Shown in pieces: positions 1 through 7,767 of a stretch of DNA of 64,000 nt. The notes below the pieces were generated by a model. The model was not told the DNA's origin, ran no database searches, and saw only the letters and a program-made list of their open reading frames with translations. Source of the stretch: Lachnospiraceae bacterium MD308 (GTDB lineage Bacteria; Bacillota; Clostridia; Lachnospirales; Lachnospiraceae); NCBI GenBank assembly GCA_000403475.2, contig KE159796.1, positions 405,736 to 469,735 on the forward strand, given 5' to 3'. The first letter of the stretch is position 1. Every line of letters starts with the position of its first letter. The position numbers and the translations under genes were made by a program.

Positions 1-3000
1 AGGTACAGGAACCTGTATGTGGGGATGTGCTGCCATGTAGGCGATGACCTCGTGGAAGGCGAGAAGAAGAACCAGGTGTCCGTCCTTGAGAAAGGCGACG
101 GGTATGTGGTGCTTGGCTTGGCGCAGACAGCGGCAGGAACGGGCTTGGATGACCAGGCGGGCGCGACCATCATCAAGGTCATGACCAGCGGGAAAGCCAT
201 GCTGAAGAAGGTCTCTTCCGCTCCGGCAGTCACGGACGGAAATAAATGCTATTCTTTGGAGGGCGCGCAGTATGGCGTGTATTCTGACGCGGCTTGTACA
301 AAACAGGTGGCAACATTTACAACGAACGCAAAAGGCGAGTCTGGCGAGGCTGAACTTCCGGCTGGCGAGTACTATGTAAAAGAAATCAAAGCGTCTCCGG
401 GATACAAGCTTGATCCAGAACCGCATCCGATTACAGTAAAAAGCGGCGAAACTACCACCATTACCGTGCAGGAAGAGCCGGGGGACGACCCAATCAATAT
501 CATATTGAACAAGCTGGATAGCGTTACCGGAGCATTTACCCAAGGTGGAGCGGAGCTTGCGGGGGCAGAGTTCACCATTAAATATTACGATGGTTACTAC
601 AATAAGGGAAATCTCCCGGGAACAGCAAAGAAAACGTGGATTATCAAGACAGTAAAGCAGGAAGACGGAACTTATGTGGCAGACATGCACAATCCCGAAT
701 GTAGAGCTGGCGGAGATGATTACTATACGGATGACAGCGGAATTGTTATTCTTCCTCTCGGCACAGTCACCATCCAGGAGACAAAAGCACCTGCCGGCTA
801 TCTTTTAGAGGGCTCAATGCTGAAGAATGTAACAACAGGGGAGACCATCAATGACGGCGGCATATACTTAAGCCAGGTCGTGCAGGAGGCGAACGGCGGG
901 GAAGCACGTTTAGTCGGCGGCGGTGACCTTGTAGGCGGCAACCGGGCTGACAGAGTGGAGTTCCAGATCAACGAGGTCGTAAAGCGCGGGGACATCATGA
1001 TGCGGAAGCTGGATGCCGAGACGCAGAAGAAGATGGCAGGAGTGGAGTTCCGGCTGACCAACACGAAAACGGGCGAGTCGCATACGTTCGTGACGGACGA
1101 GAATGGCGAGTACAGCACGGAAAGCGCGTTCGCGAAACACTCCCATAACACGAACAAAGGCGGCGACGGAGACGGCATCTGGTTCAGCCAGACAGAAGGC
1201 GGCGGGGAGGCGCCGGTTGACGACAGCCTTGGCGCGCTCCAGTACGGGGAGTACAGGATTGAGGAGATCCCGGGCGAGAACAACGCCGGAAAGGTGATGT
1301 TCGAGGACACGTTCAAGCTGAGCCGCGACGGGTATACCATCAACTTAAACAGCGTGGAGAACCATGACGGCATCGCGATCATGACAGTCGCGAGGGACAA
1401 AGCGACCGGGACGCATTACGCACATGCGGGCGAGGGAACGGCGCTCATTGACACGGTGCAGATGGAGAACCTGAAGAAGGGCACGGCGTATAAGCTCGTC
1501 GCAAAGCTCGTGGATGCGGCAACCGGCGAAGAGATCCTGAAGGCGGACGGTACCCCGGTGACAGGGGAGGCGGAGTTCAAGGCCCTGACCACATCCCGGA
1601 CCGTGGAAGTGAAGCTTGATGAATTTGACTCGGCAGCCCTTGAAGGGAAGACAGCCGTCATTTATGAATACCTCTACGATACAGCTACCGGCGAAGAGGC
1701 CGCAAGGCATGAAGACCCGGAGGACAAGGACCAGATGGTGCATTTCGCACAGGCGATCAGCACGGACGCACAGGACGTGCAGACGGGTACGCATGTGGGG
1801 AGCAGCACGAAACTCAAGGACATTGTCTCATACAAAGGGCTGGAGCCCGGGGAGAAGTACACGCTGAAGGCAAGCCTTGTCAATAAGGAGACCGGGGAGG
1901 CCGAGGCGGAAGGCAGCAGCGAGTTCACCGCTGAAATGGAGGACGGGAAAGCGGAAGTCCTGCTTGATGCGCCTGCGGAGTACAAAGGGAAGACCTATGT
2001 GTTTTATGAAGAGCTGTATTACGGGGACGCGCTCCTTGCAGATCATAAGGACTTAAGCGACGAAGGCCAGTCCATCCACTACCCGGAGATCGGCACAAAA
2101 GCGGCTGACGGGCTCACAAAGACCCAGATCGGCGCAGGGGCATCCGGGAAGACCACCATCATTGACACGGTGGAATATAAGAACCTGATACCGGGCCAGG
2201 AATACACCATCACAGGGGTATTGATGGACAAGGAGACAGGCGGGGAGTTTGCCCAGAAGGTGGAAGAGAAGAGCGTCTTTGACAAAGCCGTGGATTTCTT
2301 CACTGGCGGGGACAAAGCGGTCGGCAAAGTGGTCGATAAAGTCGTGGACTTCTTCACTGGCGGGGATAAAGCAGAAGACAAGCAGGAAGATAAGACGGAA
2401 GACAAAGCGGAAGACAAAGCGGAAGATAAATCAGAAGATAAGTCGGAAGACAAGTCGGAAGATGAGACGGAAGACAAGACGGAAGATAAAGCGGAAGACA
2501 AGACGGAAGATAAAGCGGAAGACGAGACGGAAGGCAAAGACCAGAAAAAGGAACTGACATCATCCGTGACATTCACGCCGGAGAAGGCGGACGGCACGGT
2601 GGAGCTGGCCTATGAGGTTGGCACGGAGGACATCCAGGGCAGGACGCTTGTCGTGTTCGAGGACCTGATCGTGAAAGGCGTCGTGGTCACTTCACATGCG
2701 GACATCGAGGATGAAGGGCAGTCTGTATACTACCCGGGCGTGAAGACGACGGCGGTAGACACAAAGACGCAGGAGCATGTCAGCGAGCATTCAAAGACAG
2801 CGACCATCACGGACAGGGTAGAGTATACGAACCTGCTTGCAGGGCATGAGTATACCGTGACCGGGAAACTGATGGACCAGTCCACTGGGGAGCCGTTGCT
2901 TGACAAGGACGGGAAGGAGCATACCGCATCCGTGACGTTCAAGGCGGGCAGCACATCCGGCTATGAGACCCTCAAGGCACAGGATGGCTCGGAATACTTC

Positions 3001-3768
3001 CATGTATTTGACGGCGTGGACGGCAGCTTTTACTTCAAGGCGGTGGACGGCAAGTACCTAAGCTGCGACCAGTACGGCGCAGATGTGGAAAACCCCGTGG
3101 CCGTGGAGGAGGCCCAGGTGAAGGCAGAGAAAGCGGCGGAAGAAAAGACGGTCTCCGGCAGCGTAGACCTGGTCTATACCGTGGATGCCACACTGCTCAC
3201 CGGAAAGACGGTAGTCGTATTTGAGGACCTTTATTATGAGGACGTGAAGATCGCCACGCACAGCGACATCAAGGATGAGGCGCAGTCCGTGCATACGCCT
3301 GAGATCAGGACGAACGCGACCGTGGATGGGAAACATGCCGCGAAAGCGTCAGGGAAGACGAAGATCGTGGACAAGGTGACATACGAGAACCTTGTGCCGG
3401 GGCTTGAGTACACGGTGACAGGCACGCTGATGGACAAGAAGACCGGGGAGGCTGTGGACGCAGAGACAAAGCCGGTGACATTCACGCCAGAGGCGGCATC
3501 CGGCAGCGTGGACATTGAGTTCGTTGCCGATACCAGGGGCAGCTCGGCGCTCGTGGCGTTTGAAGAGCTTACATGCAAGGGAACGCTCGTGGCGCAGCAC
3601 AAGGACCTCAAGGATAAGGACCAGACGGTGACTTTCAAGAAAGGCACGAAGGGCACGAAAGGCGCGGAGTCCGTACAGACGGGCGACTATATCATGGGCA
3701 TCGTACTCCTGCTCATTGCGGGGGCTGCAGCCGGATTGATCGGCATTAGGCTGAGAAAGAAGAAATAA
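1..3768 (+). CDS. VaFE-repeat surface-anchored protein (5' partial)
   Basis: The reading frame is open from base 1, so the N-terminus lies outside the window; 1255 residues are visible. Three SpaA/prealbumin-like domains come first (about residues 70-160, 165-290 and 325-445 counted from codon 7), recognisable by KLD..T....AGaeF openings and LPAGEYYVKE-type ends. Five VaFE repeats follow, each opening T..IiDtV.Y.nL.pG.eY and ending VvFEeLy....hkDl.DegQsvhyP. Repeat 3 carries a long acidic EDK insert, and repeat 4 carries a module with FYFKAVDGKYLSC that recurs in the protein at 60482. The C-terminus has VQTGD, a membrane helix and RLRKKK, a sortase-type anchor without a classical LPXTG. Such proteins are cell-wall adhesins or pilin-like stalks with intramolecular isopeptide bonds. 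Function on this element (attachment or mating contact) is inferred. Confidence 0.9.
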   Translation, partial: RYRNLYVGMCCHVGDDLVEGEKKNQVSVLEKGDGYVVLGLAQTAAGTGLDDQAGATIIKVMTSGKAMLKKVSSAPAVTDGNKCYSLEGAQYGVYSDAACTKQVATFTTNAKGESGEAELPAGEYYVKEIKASPGYKLDPEPHPITVKSGETTTITVQEEPGDDPINIILNKLDSVTGAFTQGGAELAGAEFTIKYYDGYYNKGNLPGTAKKTWIIKTVKQEDGTYVADMHNPECRAGGDDYYTDDSGIVILPLGTVTIQETKAPAGYLLEGSMLKNVTTGETINDGGIYLSQVVQEANGGEARLVGGGDLVGGNRADRVEFQINEVVKRGDIMMRKLDAETQKKMAGVEFRLTNTKTGESHTFVTDENGEYSTESAFAKHSHNTNKGGDGDGIWFSQTEGGGEAPVDDSLGALQYGEYRIEEIPGENNAGKVMFEDTFKLSRDGYTINLNSVENHDGIAIMTVARDKATGTHYAHAGEGTALIDTVQMENLKKGTAYKLVAKLVDAATGEEILKADGTPVTGEAEFKALTTSRTVEVKLDEFDSAALEGKTAVIYEYLYDTATGEEAARHEDPEDKDQMVHFAQAISTDAQDVQTGTHVGSSTKLKDIVSYKGLEPGEKYTLKASLVNKETGEAEAEGSSEFTAEMEDGKAEVLLDAPAEYKGKTYVFYEELYYGDALLADHKDLSDEGQSIHYPEIGTKAADGLTKTQIGAGASGKTTIIDTVEYKNLIPGQEYTITGVLMDKETGGEFAQKVEEKSVFDKAVDFFTGGDKAVGKVVDKVVDFFTGGDKAEDKQEDKTEDKAEDKAEDKSEDKSEDKSEDETEDKTEDKAEDKTEDKAEDETEGKDQKKELTSSVTFTPEKADGTVELAYEVGTEDIQGRTLVVFEDLIVKGVVVTSHADIEDEGQSVYYPGVKTTAVDTKTQEHVSEHSKTATITDRVEYTNLLAGHEYTVTGKLMDQSTGEPLLDKDGKEHTASVTFKAGSTSGYETLKAQDGSEYFHVFDGVDGSFYFKAVDGKYLSCDQYGADVENPVAVEEAQVKAEKAAEEKTVSGSVDLVYTVDATLLTGKTVVVFEDLYYEDVKIATHSDIKDEAQSVHTPEIRTNATVDGKHAAKASGKTKIVDKVTYENLVPGLEYTVTGTLMDKKTGEAVDAETKPVTFTPEAASGSVDIEFVADTRGSSALVAFEELTCKGTLVAQHKDLKDKDQTVTFKKGTKGTKGAESVQTGDYIMGIVLLLIAGAAAGLIGIRLRKKK
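2374..2541 (+). repeat. 12-bp tandem array coding for EDK[A/T/S/Q]
   Basis: Fourteen in-frame 12-bp units (GAAGAYAARRCG-like) encode E-D-K-A/T/S/Q with a few E-D-E-T variants. It sits inside VaFE repeat 3. Just upstream, a short segment coding VDFFTGGDK occurs twice (about 2289 and 2346). Such arrays change length by slippage. Confidence 0.9.
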
Positions 3769-3780
3769 GAAATAAGAAAG

Positions 3781-3806
3781 GGCGGCGCGTAATGCGCCGT
3801 CTTTTT
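3781..3806 (+). terminator. Terminator of the surface-protein gene; copy 1 of a 24-bp repeat
   Basis: GGCGC-GTAAT-GCGCC hairpin extended by flanking pairs, followed by TCTTTTT, 13 bp after the stop codon. The first 24 bases are repeated exactly at 6973-6996. Confidence 0.8.
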
Positions 3807-3836
3807 GATAAGGTATCAGAAATTAGATAGGATGGG

Positions 3837-3849
3837 GGAACCAGGTTCC
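3837..3849. repeat. 13-bp palindrome GGAACCAGGTTCC, site 1
   Basis: Exact copy of the dispersed palindrome GGAACCRGGTTCC, lying between the surface-protein terminator and the next reading frame. Confidence 0.8.
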
Positions 3850-3902
3850 GGGCGTGCAGTGGCTTGCCCAAGCGGTTTCGCCCAAAGAAGGAGAAAACCG
3901 TC

Positions 3903-4232
3903 ATGTTACGAAATATTATTCCTACTTTATGCACATAGCCTACATGGCTGAAATGCATCATAATCATCATCTGCATCTGTATTATGCTTGTTATCACTTT
4001 CTATAACGTACAAAAGTGGAAACGCATTTATAAAGTCATTGGCTGTATCCTTGCATTTCCCATTATATATATCTGCTTTACCATATCTTTTCATACAACC
4101 ATCAGTATCTTTTGTAATACAGATGCCGTCTTAAATCTTTATAATGATATCACATCATTCTGGGTATATCTGTATGACATGGCAAAAAACAGCCTGCATC
4201 AGATGAAGACTATATGGAACAGCGCCGGATAA
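3903..4232 (+). pseudogene. Small membrane protein, interrupted by an in-frame TAG
   Basis: A Shine-Dalgarno (AAGGAG) precedes ATG 3903, which opens a frame of 11 codons, then TAG at 3936-3938. The same frame continues without another stop to 4232. The combined product would have hydrophobic segments around CIIIIICICIMLVITFY and IGCILAFPIIYICFTISF and a polar C-terminus. The later ATG at 3984 has no ribosome site. It may be a broken two-helix membrane protein or a gene read through at TAG; no family recognised. The rest of 3769-4399 holds only the terminator and palindrome. Confidence 0.4.
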
Positions 4233-4399
4233 CTTGACATTTTGTCAGAATGGATGTGGTTGAAATTCCTGTTGGATTATGTTACTATCTGTTTGGGACT
4301 ACCAGGATGGTAGGCGGTTAGCCCTCTCCGGAGGGACTGTGACCCTCCGTTTACATAATCCGTCTCTGAGCGGAAATACTGAAAGGGAGGGCGACGCTT

Positions 4400-4504
4400 A
4401 TGTTGACGTTGGAAGGACTTATTGCAGTAATCAGCCTTTGTGTTGGTTGCTTTAGCCTTGGATACGCCATGGGGCGTAACGATAATCACAAGACACAAAA
4501 ATAG
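4400..4504 (+). CDS. Type I toxin, putative holin-like toxin family
   Basis: Encodes 34 residues starting MLTLEGLIAVISLC, a single membrane helix followed by a short charged tail ending NDNHKTQK. Length, helix and tail match the Firmicutes putative holin-like toxin group, normally controlled by an antisense RNA. The start has an excellent ribosome site (GGGAGGGCGACGCTT). Several hairpins follow (4502-4705), as expected of a toxin/antitoxin RNA locus. The protein acts at the cell membrane. The antisense RNA cannot be placed with confidence; the opposite strand of 4505-4640 is the likeliest place. Confidence 0.7.
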   Translation: MLTLEGLIAVISLCVGCFSLGYAMGRNDNHKTQK

Positions 4505-4541
4505 CCGCCCCGGTCTGACAAACTGAGCAGCTATTTTGTTG
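4502..4541 (+). terminator. Hairpin after the holin-like toxin
   Basis: ATAGC pairs with GCTAT around a 28-base loop containing GTCTGACAAACTGAGC, followed by TTTTGTT. It overlaps the toxin stop codon, a usual arrangement in this toxin family. Confidence 0.5.
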
Positions 4542-4577
4542 ATCATATGTTGGGCTAACCGTCTATCGGTAGTCCAT

Positions 4578-4617
4578 GTGGGGCGTCTGTTGGTGCAGAC
4601 GTCCTTCTTTATCTAAA
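4578..4617 (+). terminator. Hairpin GGGGCGTCTG/CAGACGTCC with T-rich tail
   Basis: A 9-bp stem with one G-U pair and a TTGGTG loop is followed by TTCTTTAT. It is part of the toxin RNA region. Confidence 0.5.
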
Positions 4618-4668
4618 GGATAGCATAATCTGTGGGAAAGTTCAAGGATTTTCTTGCGTTGCCGGCGG

Positions 4669-4705
4669 CGTAGCTTGTGGGCTATGCCGTTTCTTTGTTT
4701 TGCAG
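4669..4705. terminator. Hairpin CGGCGTAGC/GCTATGCCG with T tract
   Basis: Nine paired bases with one G-U, a short loop, then TTTCTTTGTTTT. Probably the end of the toxin locus transcript. Confidence 0.55.
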
Positions 4706-4717
4706 GCTATTCAGTAA

Positions 4718-4760
4718 AAAATTTTACAAAAATTCAGTGGGACAGATATCTGCCCCACTG
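4718..4760 (-). terminator. Terminator of the kinase-GNAT-ASCH operon
   Basis: Read on the minus strand, CAGTGGG and CCCACTG form a 7-bp stem, followed by ATTTTTGTAAAATTTTTT. It lies 10 bases after the ASCH stop codon. Confidence 0.75.
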
Positions 4761-4769
4761 AGTAGGTAT

Positions 4770-5162
4770 TCACGCTTCAGCGGCAACTGGTACATATCGG
4801 AAAGACTGTGGAGCGCATGACACTCCGATATCCGCCAGAGTTTTTGGTTTGTCGTAAACAATTAGATTCTTGAGGTGATAAGCTACTGCTTTCTCCTTTC
4901 CTCTGTAATATTCCTGGAAAAACTGATAAGTTATCCCGGAATGGTCCTTGGTCATATCCCATACGGTCAGAGGGTCATCCTCCAAAATTTCTTCGATTTC
5001 GGCCTCGCCTACCACCTGTTTCTGGGGTGCGGTAGCATAAATTATGATTTTATCAACATCACTGCGGCAACGGGATTTCCGGTATTCATACAGCTTGGAA
5101 CCTTTGATAATGCTCGCGACATACTGCGGATTAATTGATAATAACATTTGACACATTGACAT
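4770..5162 (-). CDS. ASCH-domain protein
   Basis: 130 residues. The N-terminal pattern LLSINPQYVASIIKGSKLYEYRK is the classic opening of ASCH domains (a PUA-like RNA-binding fold), with the G-S-K...E.RK signature and a later IYATAPQKQVVGEAEI strand pair. Members bind or modify RNA or nucleosides. It is the last gene of three: its start overlaps the end of the GNAT gene by 32 bases, so translation is probably coupled. Inferred role: the nucleic-acid-recognition part of a kinase/acetyltransferase/ASCH system. The exact substrate cannot be told from sequence. Confidence 0.75.
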   Translation of the reverse strand: MSMCQMLLSINPQYVASIIKGSKLYEYRKSRCRSDVDKIIIYATAPQKQVVGEAEIEEILEDDPLTVWDMTKDHSGITYQFFQEYYRGKEKAVAYHLKNLIVYDKPKTLADIGVSCAPQSFRYVPVAAEA

Positions 5163-6234
5163 TTCCCTCCATTAGAATATTTGAAAACTGGCGTTCGGTC
5201 AGCTGGACAGCAGTAGGATATTGCCCATGAGCAGCCCAGTATCCGTGGTTGTCTAACCAATCCATATTTACATTGTTTCTAGCACCAAAATAGCCACAGT
5301 ACAGAAGTTCCATCACGGTCATATTCTTAAAACTTATATATTGCCGATACAATTCACTTTCATCGAAAACGGATTTGTTGCCGATGCGTTTTTTTAGTTC
5401 ATTGAAAGACATAAGGTAGCTGTTGTTTCGTTTCGCCTGAAAAGCCTTTGTGACAACACAATAGGAAGTGATGCATGAACGGAAACGTTTGCCGTTTCCT
5501 TTTGTGTATTTGCGGTAAATGAGAACCGGCTCACCGACTATGTAATGTAAGACGGGAGCCTGCCCGACATATATCTTGCTAAGTCCATTGCTTACGCTAC
5601 TGCCCACTTTATTCTGTAGGGCTATACTGTTATTTGCGAGTTCAGAGTAGGCAAACATAGTATCGTGATAATCATCGTCAATAATGACGTACCCAGCATG
5701 GTCAAAGCCTCCTTTAATAAAAGGAAATGCTTTGTAGGAATCGGAAAAATCAATGTGGCTCCGGCTTTTAACCATGACATTCTCGCCGTCTTTATTAAGC
5801 CCGTATTTCTCAAAACCGAATTTTTCGAACTGTGAGATTAAAGTTGCGTGCTTATCAAATACGGTGACATAAATTTCAGAAACGTCTGACTTTTGCCATT
5901 TCCACAAGAGAAGACCGATAGCACCTTCACCAATGCGCTGGCGGCGATACCGCTCTGCGATACGCATGGTGCTGATTTTGATGCGTTTCTTTGCAGGGAG
6001 AGAGAAATCCTGCAAATCAATAGGTTCTTCTTCCTGTTTCAGTACAATAAAAGCACCAACTCCGACCTCGTCTTCGAAAACAAGAGCTGTAGCTCCTGTA
6101 GCCGATTTTTTCTTGAACCAATCCACAAATCCGGTACTGTTCGCAGTTCCTGGATAGTCCAATTTGAGAGTATCGAAAAAAACATCTTCAAGGTCGATAT
6201 CTGTAAATTTCTTTAATGAGAATCGTCCTGCCAT
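5131..6234 (-). CDS. GNAT N-acetyltransferase with large C-terminal extension
   Basis: 367 residues. Residues 1-160 fit a GNAT fold: the acetyl-CoA loop is RRQRIGEGA (97-105), followed by the IYVTVFDKHATLISQFEKFGF strand-helix typical of motif B. Residues 165-367 are a separate domain I do not recognise, with a YCVVTKAFQAKR segment and a Trp-rich tail. It lies between the P-loop protein (1-bp gap) and the ASCH gene (32-bp overlap). GNAT enzymes acetylate proteins, small molecules or tRNA; the ASCH partner suggests RNA or a nucleotide-type substrate, which is inference. Confidence 0.75.
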   Translation of the reverse strand: MAGRFSLKKFTDIDLEDVFFDTLKLDYPGTANSTGFVDWFKKKSATGATALVFEDEVGVGAFIVLKQEEEPIDLQDFSLPAKKRIKISTMRIAERYRRQRIGEGAIGLLLWKWQKSDVSEIYVTVFDKHATLISQFEKFGFEKYGLNKDGENVMVKSRSHIDFSDSYKAFPFIKGGFDHAGYVIIDDDYHDTMFAYSELANNSIALQNKVGSSVSNGLSKIYVGQAPVLHYIVGEPVLIYRKYTKGNGKRFRSCITSYCVVTKAFQAKRNNSYLMSFNELKKRIGNKSVFDESELYRQYISFKNMTVMELLYCGYFGARNNVNMDWLDNHGYWAAHGQYPTAVQLTERQFSNILMEGNVNVSNVIIN

Positions 6235-6235
6235 A

Positions 6236-6757
6236 TTATTTTCCTCCTGTTCTGATTAGTTCCATTATGCGCTTTAAATCTGCGGCACCTTCTGATACAA
6301 TCAGTGGAATATGGAGTAGGGAAGAGATTTCGTGGGCATATTGGCGTTCGGCATTCTGGAATGCGGAGATTTCGCCGATATTTTGCTGAATGCCATCCCG
6401 CTGGAACCGGCGATTCGCGATGATTTCTGGTTTTTCCGTCAGCAGGACTATCATATCAGGATTTAGTGACGTATAAGTATCCTGGGGAATGCGGGTAATC
6501 TTGCCAACTTCATTTAAAAGGCAGAAATGACCGTCCAGGATGAATTCGTTGCTTTCCTGACGAAGAGTATGTATGGCTCCAATAAGCAAGGGCTGGTTGT
6601 CATCAATGTCTGGAACAAATTTATCAGAGGAGAATCCCTTTTTCCGTTGTTCCGTAATCAGCTTGCTAGCTGAATAGCTTTTGATCCCAAGCTGCTGTAA
6701 TGCCATACTACAGAAGTAGGACTTCCCTACACCATGTATGCCGCTTAAAAAAATCAT
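6236..6757 (-). CDS. P-loop ATPase/nucleoside-kinase-like protein
   Basis: 173 residues from ATG 6757. Walker A is GIHGVGKS at residues 6-13; FILDGHFCLL is a Walker-B-like strand, and FQRDGIQQNIGEI resembles the lid of small kinases (AAA_33/adenylate-kinase-like). A start at 6826 is possible, but that extension covers a good promoter, and ATG 6757 has its own AGAGGG site. It is the first gene of the three-gene operon. Likely an ATP-dependent kinase or motor supplying the GNAT/ASCH pair; substrate unknown. Confidence 0.7.
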   Translation of the reverse strand: MIFLSGIHGVGKSYFCSMALQQLGIKSYSASKLITEQRKKGFSSDKFVPDIDDNQPLLIGAIHTLRQESNEFILDGHFCLLNEVGKITRIPQDTYTSLNPDMIVLLTEKPEIIANRRFQRDGIQQNIGEISAFQNAERQYAHEISSLLHIPLIVSEGAADLKRIMELIRTGGK

Positions 6758-6789
6758 AGTATCCCTCTTTTCCAGAAATTCTTTTCTAC

Positions 6790-6818
6790 ATTGTATCACA
6801 ACGTAGCTGGTTTGTGAA
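6790..6818 (-). promoter_or_regulatory. Promoter of the kinase-GNAT-ASCH operon
   Basis: Minus strand: -35 TTCACA (6813-6818), 17-bp spacer, -10 TACAAT (6790-6795), 33 bases before ATG 6757. A house-keeping sigma-A type promoter, unlike the core-gene motif. Confidence 0.6.
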
Positions 6819-6972
6819 CTATTCATTGTCTAAAGCCAATGGGTCAATGGGTGGTTTATTTATGAAATAAAAGTTATTCGATGGAGTGAGCGAAACAAGG
6901 AAGATAATATCGTTTTACTTTCAGCGTGATAATTAAAATCCTTTTGGATGCCACGGGCGGAATCCCGCTGTC

Positions 6973-6996
6973 GGCGGCGCGTAATGCGCCGTCTTT
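6973..6996. repeat. 24-bp direct repeat, copy 2 of 3781-3804
   Basis: Identical to the first 24 bases of the surface-protein terminator but without the following T5. As at copy 1, the GGAACC palindrome follows about 60 bases later (here 7037). The two copies bracket the toxin and kinase-GNAT-ASCH cassette. Confidence 0.85.
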
Positions 6997-7036
6997 CGCG
7001 CTTGGAGGACGTTGCCTGTATTCTCTGCAATACGGG

Positions 7037-7049
7037 AGAACCGGGTTCC
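7037..7049. repeat. 13-bp palindrome, near copy (one mismatch)
   Basis: AGAACCGGGTTCC differs from GGAACCRGGTTCC only at the first base. It overlaps a second palindrome, GGGTTCCGAACCC (7043-7055). Confidence 0.6.
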
Positions 7050-7195
7050 GAACCCATATTCCCGCGCCAATAAAACACAAATTTATTCTCTTTGTGGATT
7101 TTTATTCTTGATAACGGTATAGCTAGAAAAGGAAAGGCAGATGCTATTCCTATGTCTGAATAAACTTGTGGAACAAGAAAATGGAGTTAAACAGA

Positions 7196-7224
7196 TTGAC
7201 GGATTAAAAAAAAAATCATATACT
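7196..7224 (+). promoter_or_regulatory. Promoter of the Panacea toxin-antitoxin pair
   Basis: TTGACG (7196-7201), 17-bp spacer, TATACT (7219-7224), 46 bases before the chosen start codon. Confidence 0.6.
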
Positions 7225-7269
7225 TATTATAATGGAAGGATACAATTTATAAGGAAGGGGGAAAAGCCC

Positions 7270-7764
7270 ATGATGAAAGGGATTGACGTTGCTCGGTATT
7301 TTCTTAGTCTTGATAAGAATGGCGAAATTTTCAACAAGATTCTTCGCACACAAAACGGAAGAACGTTTTATGAGGGAAATGCAAGGCTGAACAAGTATAT
7401 GCATTTGGCTCAGAATATTTATATTGCAAAATATGGCGCTCTGTTAATGGACTCGGTTTTCTACGCATATGACAATGGGGCAGTTGACCCTGTAGTACAG
7501 GAAAGCTATTCTGTACTTTTGGAGCGCCGGGATCAGGCGGTTTCCCTACAGGAAAGAGAACAACGATTTTTAGACAGTATATTCAAGGCTTTCTATAATG
7601 CGACGTTAGACGAACTGATTGAGTTATCCCATGAGGATTCAGAGTGGGTGGATAAACATGGGTATTACCGTAAGGAGGATCAGAAAATGGACTCCATGGC
7701 ACGGAAGGCAGAATATGAAAGACAGTATGCGGATATGATAAAAATTCTTGAGAGGATGGGTTGA
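7270..7764 (+). CDS. Panacea-domain (SocA/DUF4065-like) antitoxin
   Basis: 164 residues. Start 7270 (or 7273) follows GGAAGGGGG; an in-frame ATG at 7141 would add residues unlike the family and would include the promoter. The pattern GIDVARYFLSLD, then RLNKYMHLAQNIYIAKYGALLMDSVFYAYDNGAVDPVV is the Panacea core: a helical fold that neutralises many unrelated toxins. The gene downstream starts 3 bases after the stop, as in PanAT pairs. Expected role: antitoxin and autoregulator for the adjacent PemK/MazF-like protein. Confidence 0.8.
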   Translation: MMKGIDVARYFLSLDKNGEIFNKILRTQNGRTFYEGNARLNKYMHLAQNIYIAKYGALLMDSVFYAYDNGAVDPVVQESYSVLLERRDQAVSLQEREQRFLDSIFKAFYNATLDELIELSHEDSEWVDKHGYYRKEDQKMDSMARKAEYERQYADMIKILERMG

Positions 7765-7767
7765 TGA

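Noticed and set aside
1-3768. Many long minus-strand frames inside the VaFE gene, e.g. 2079-2597 (Ser/Leu-rich)
   Set aside because: They are antisense reflections of repetitive, GC-rich coding DNA; none has a ribosome site or family pattern.
6758-6826. N-terminal extension of the P-loop protein
   Set aside because: Contains the -10 and -35 of the operon; ATG 6757 has its own ribosome site.
7031-7067. tRNA-like 3' end around GGGTTCCGAACCC and CCCGCGCCA
   Set aside because: No acceptor or anticodon stem can be paired upstream; it is explained by two overlapping palindromes.
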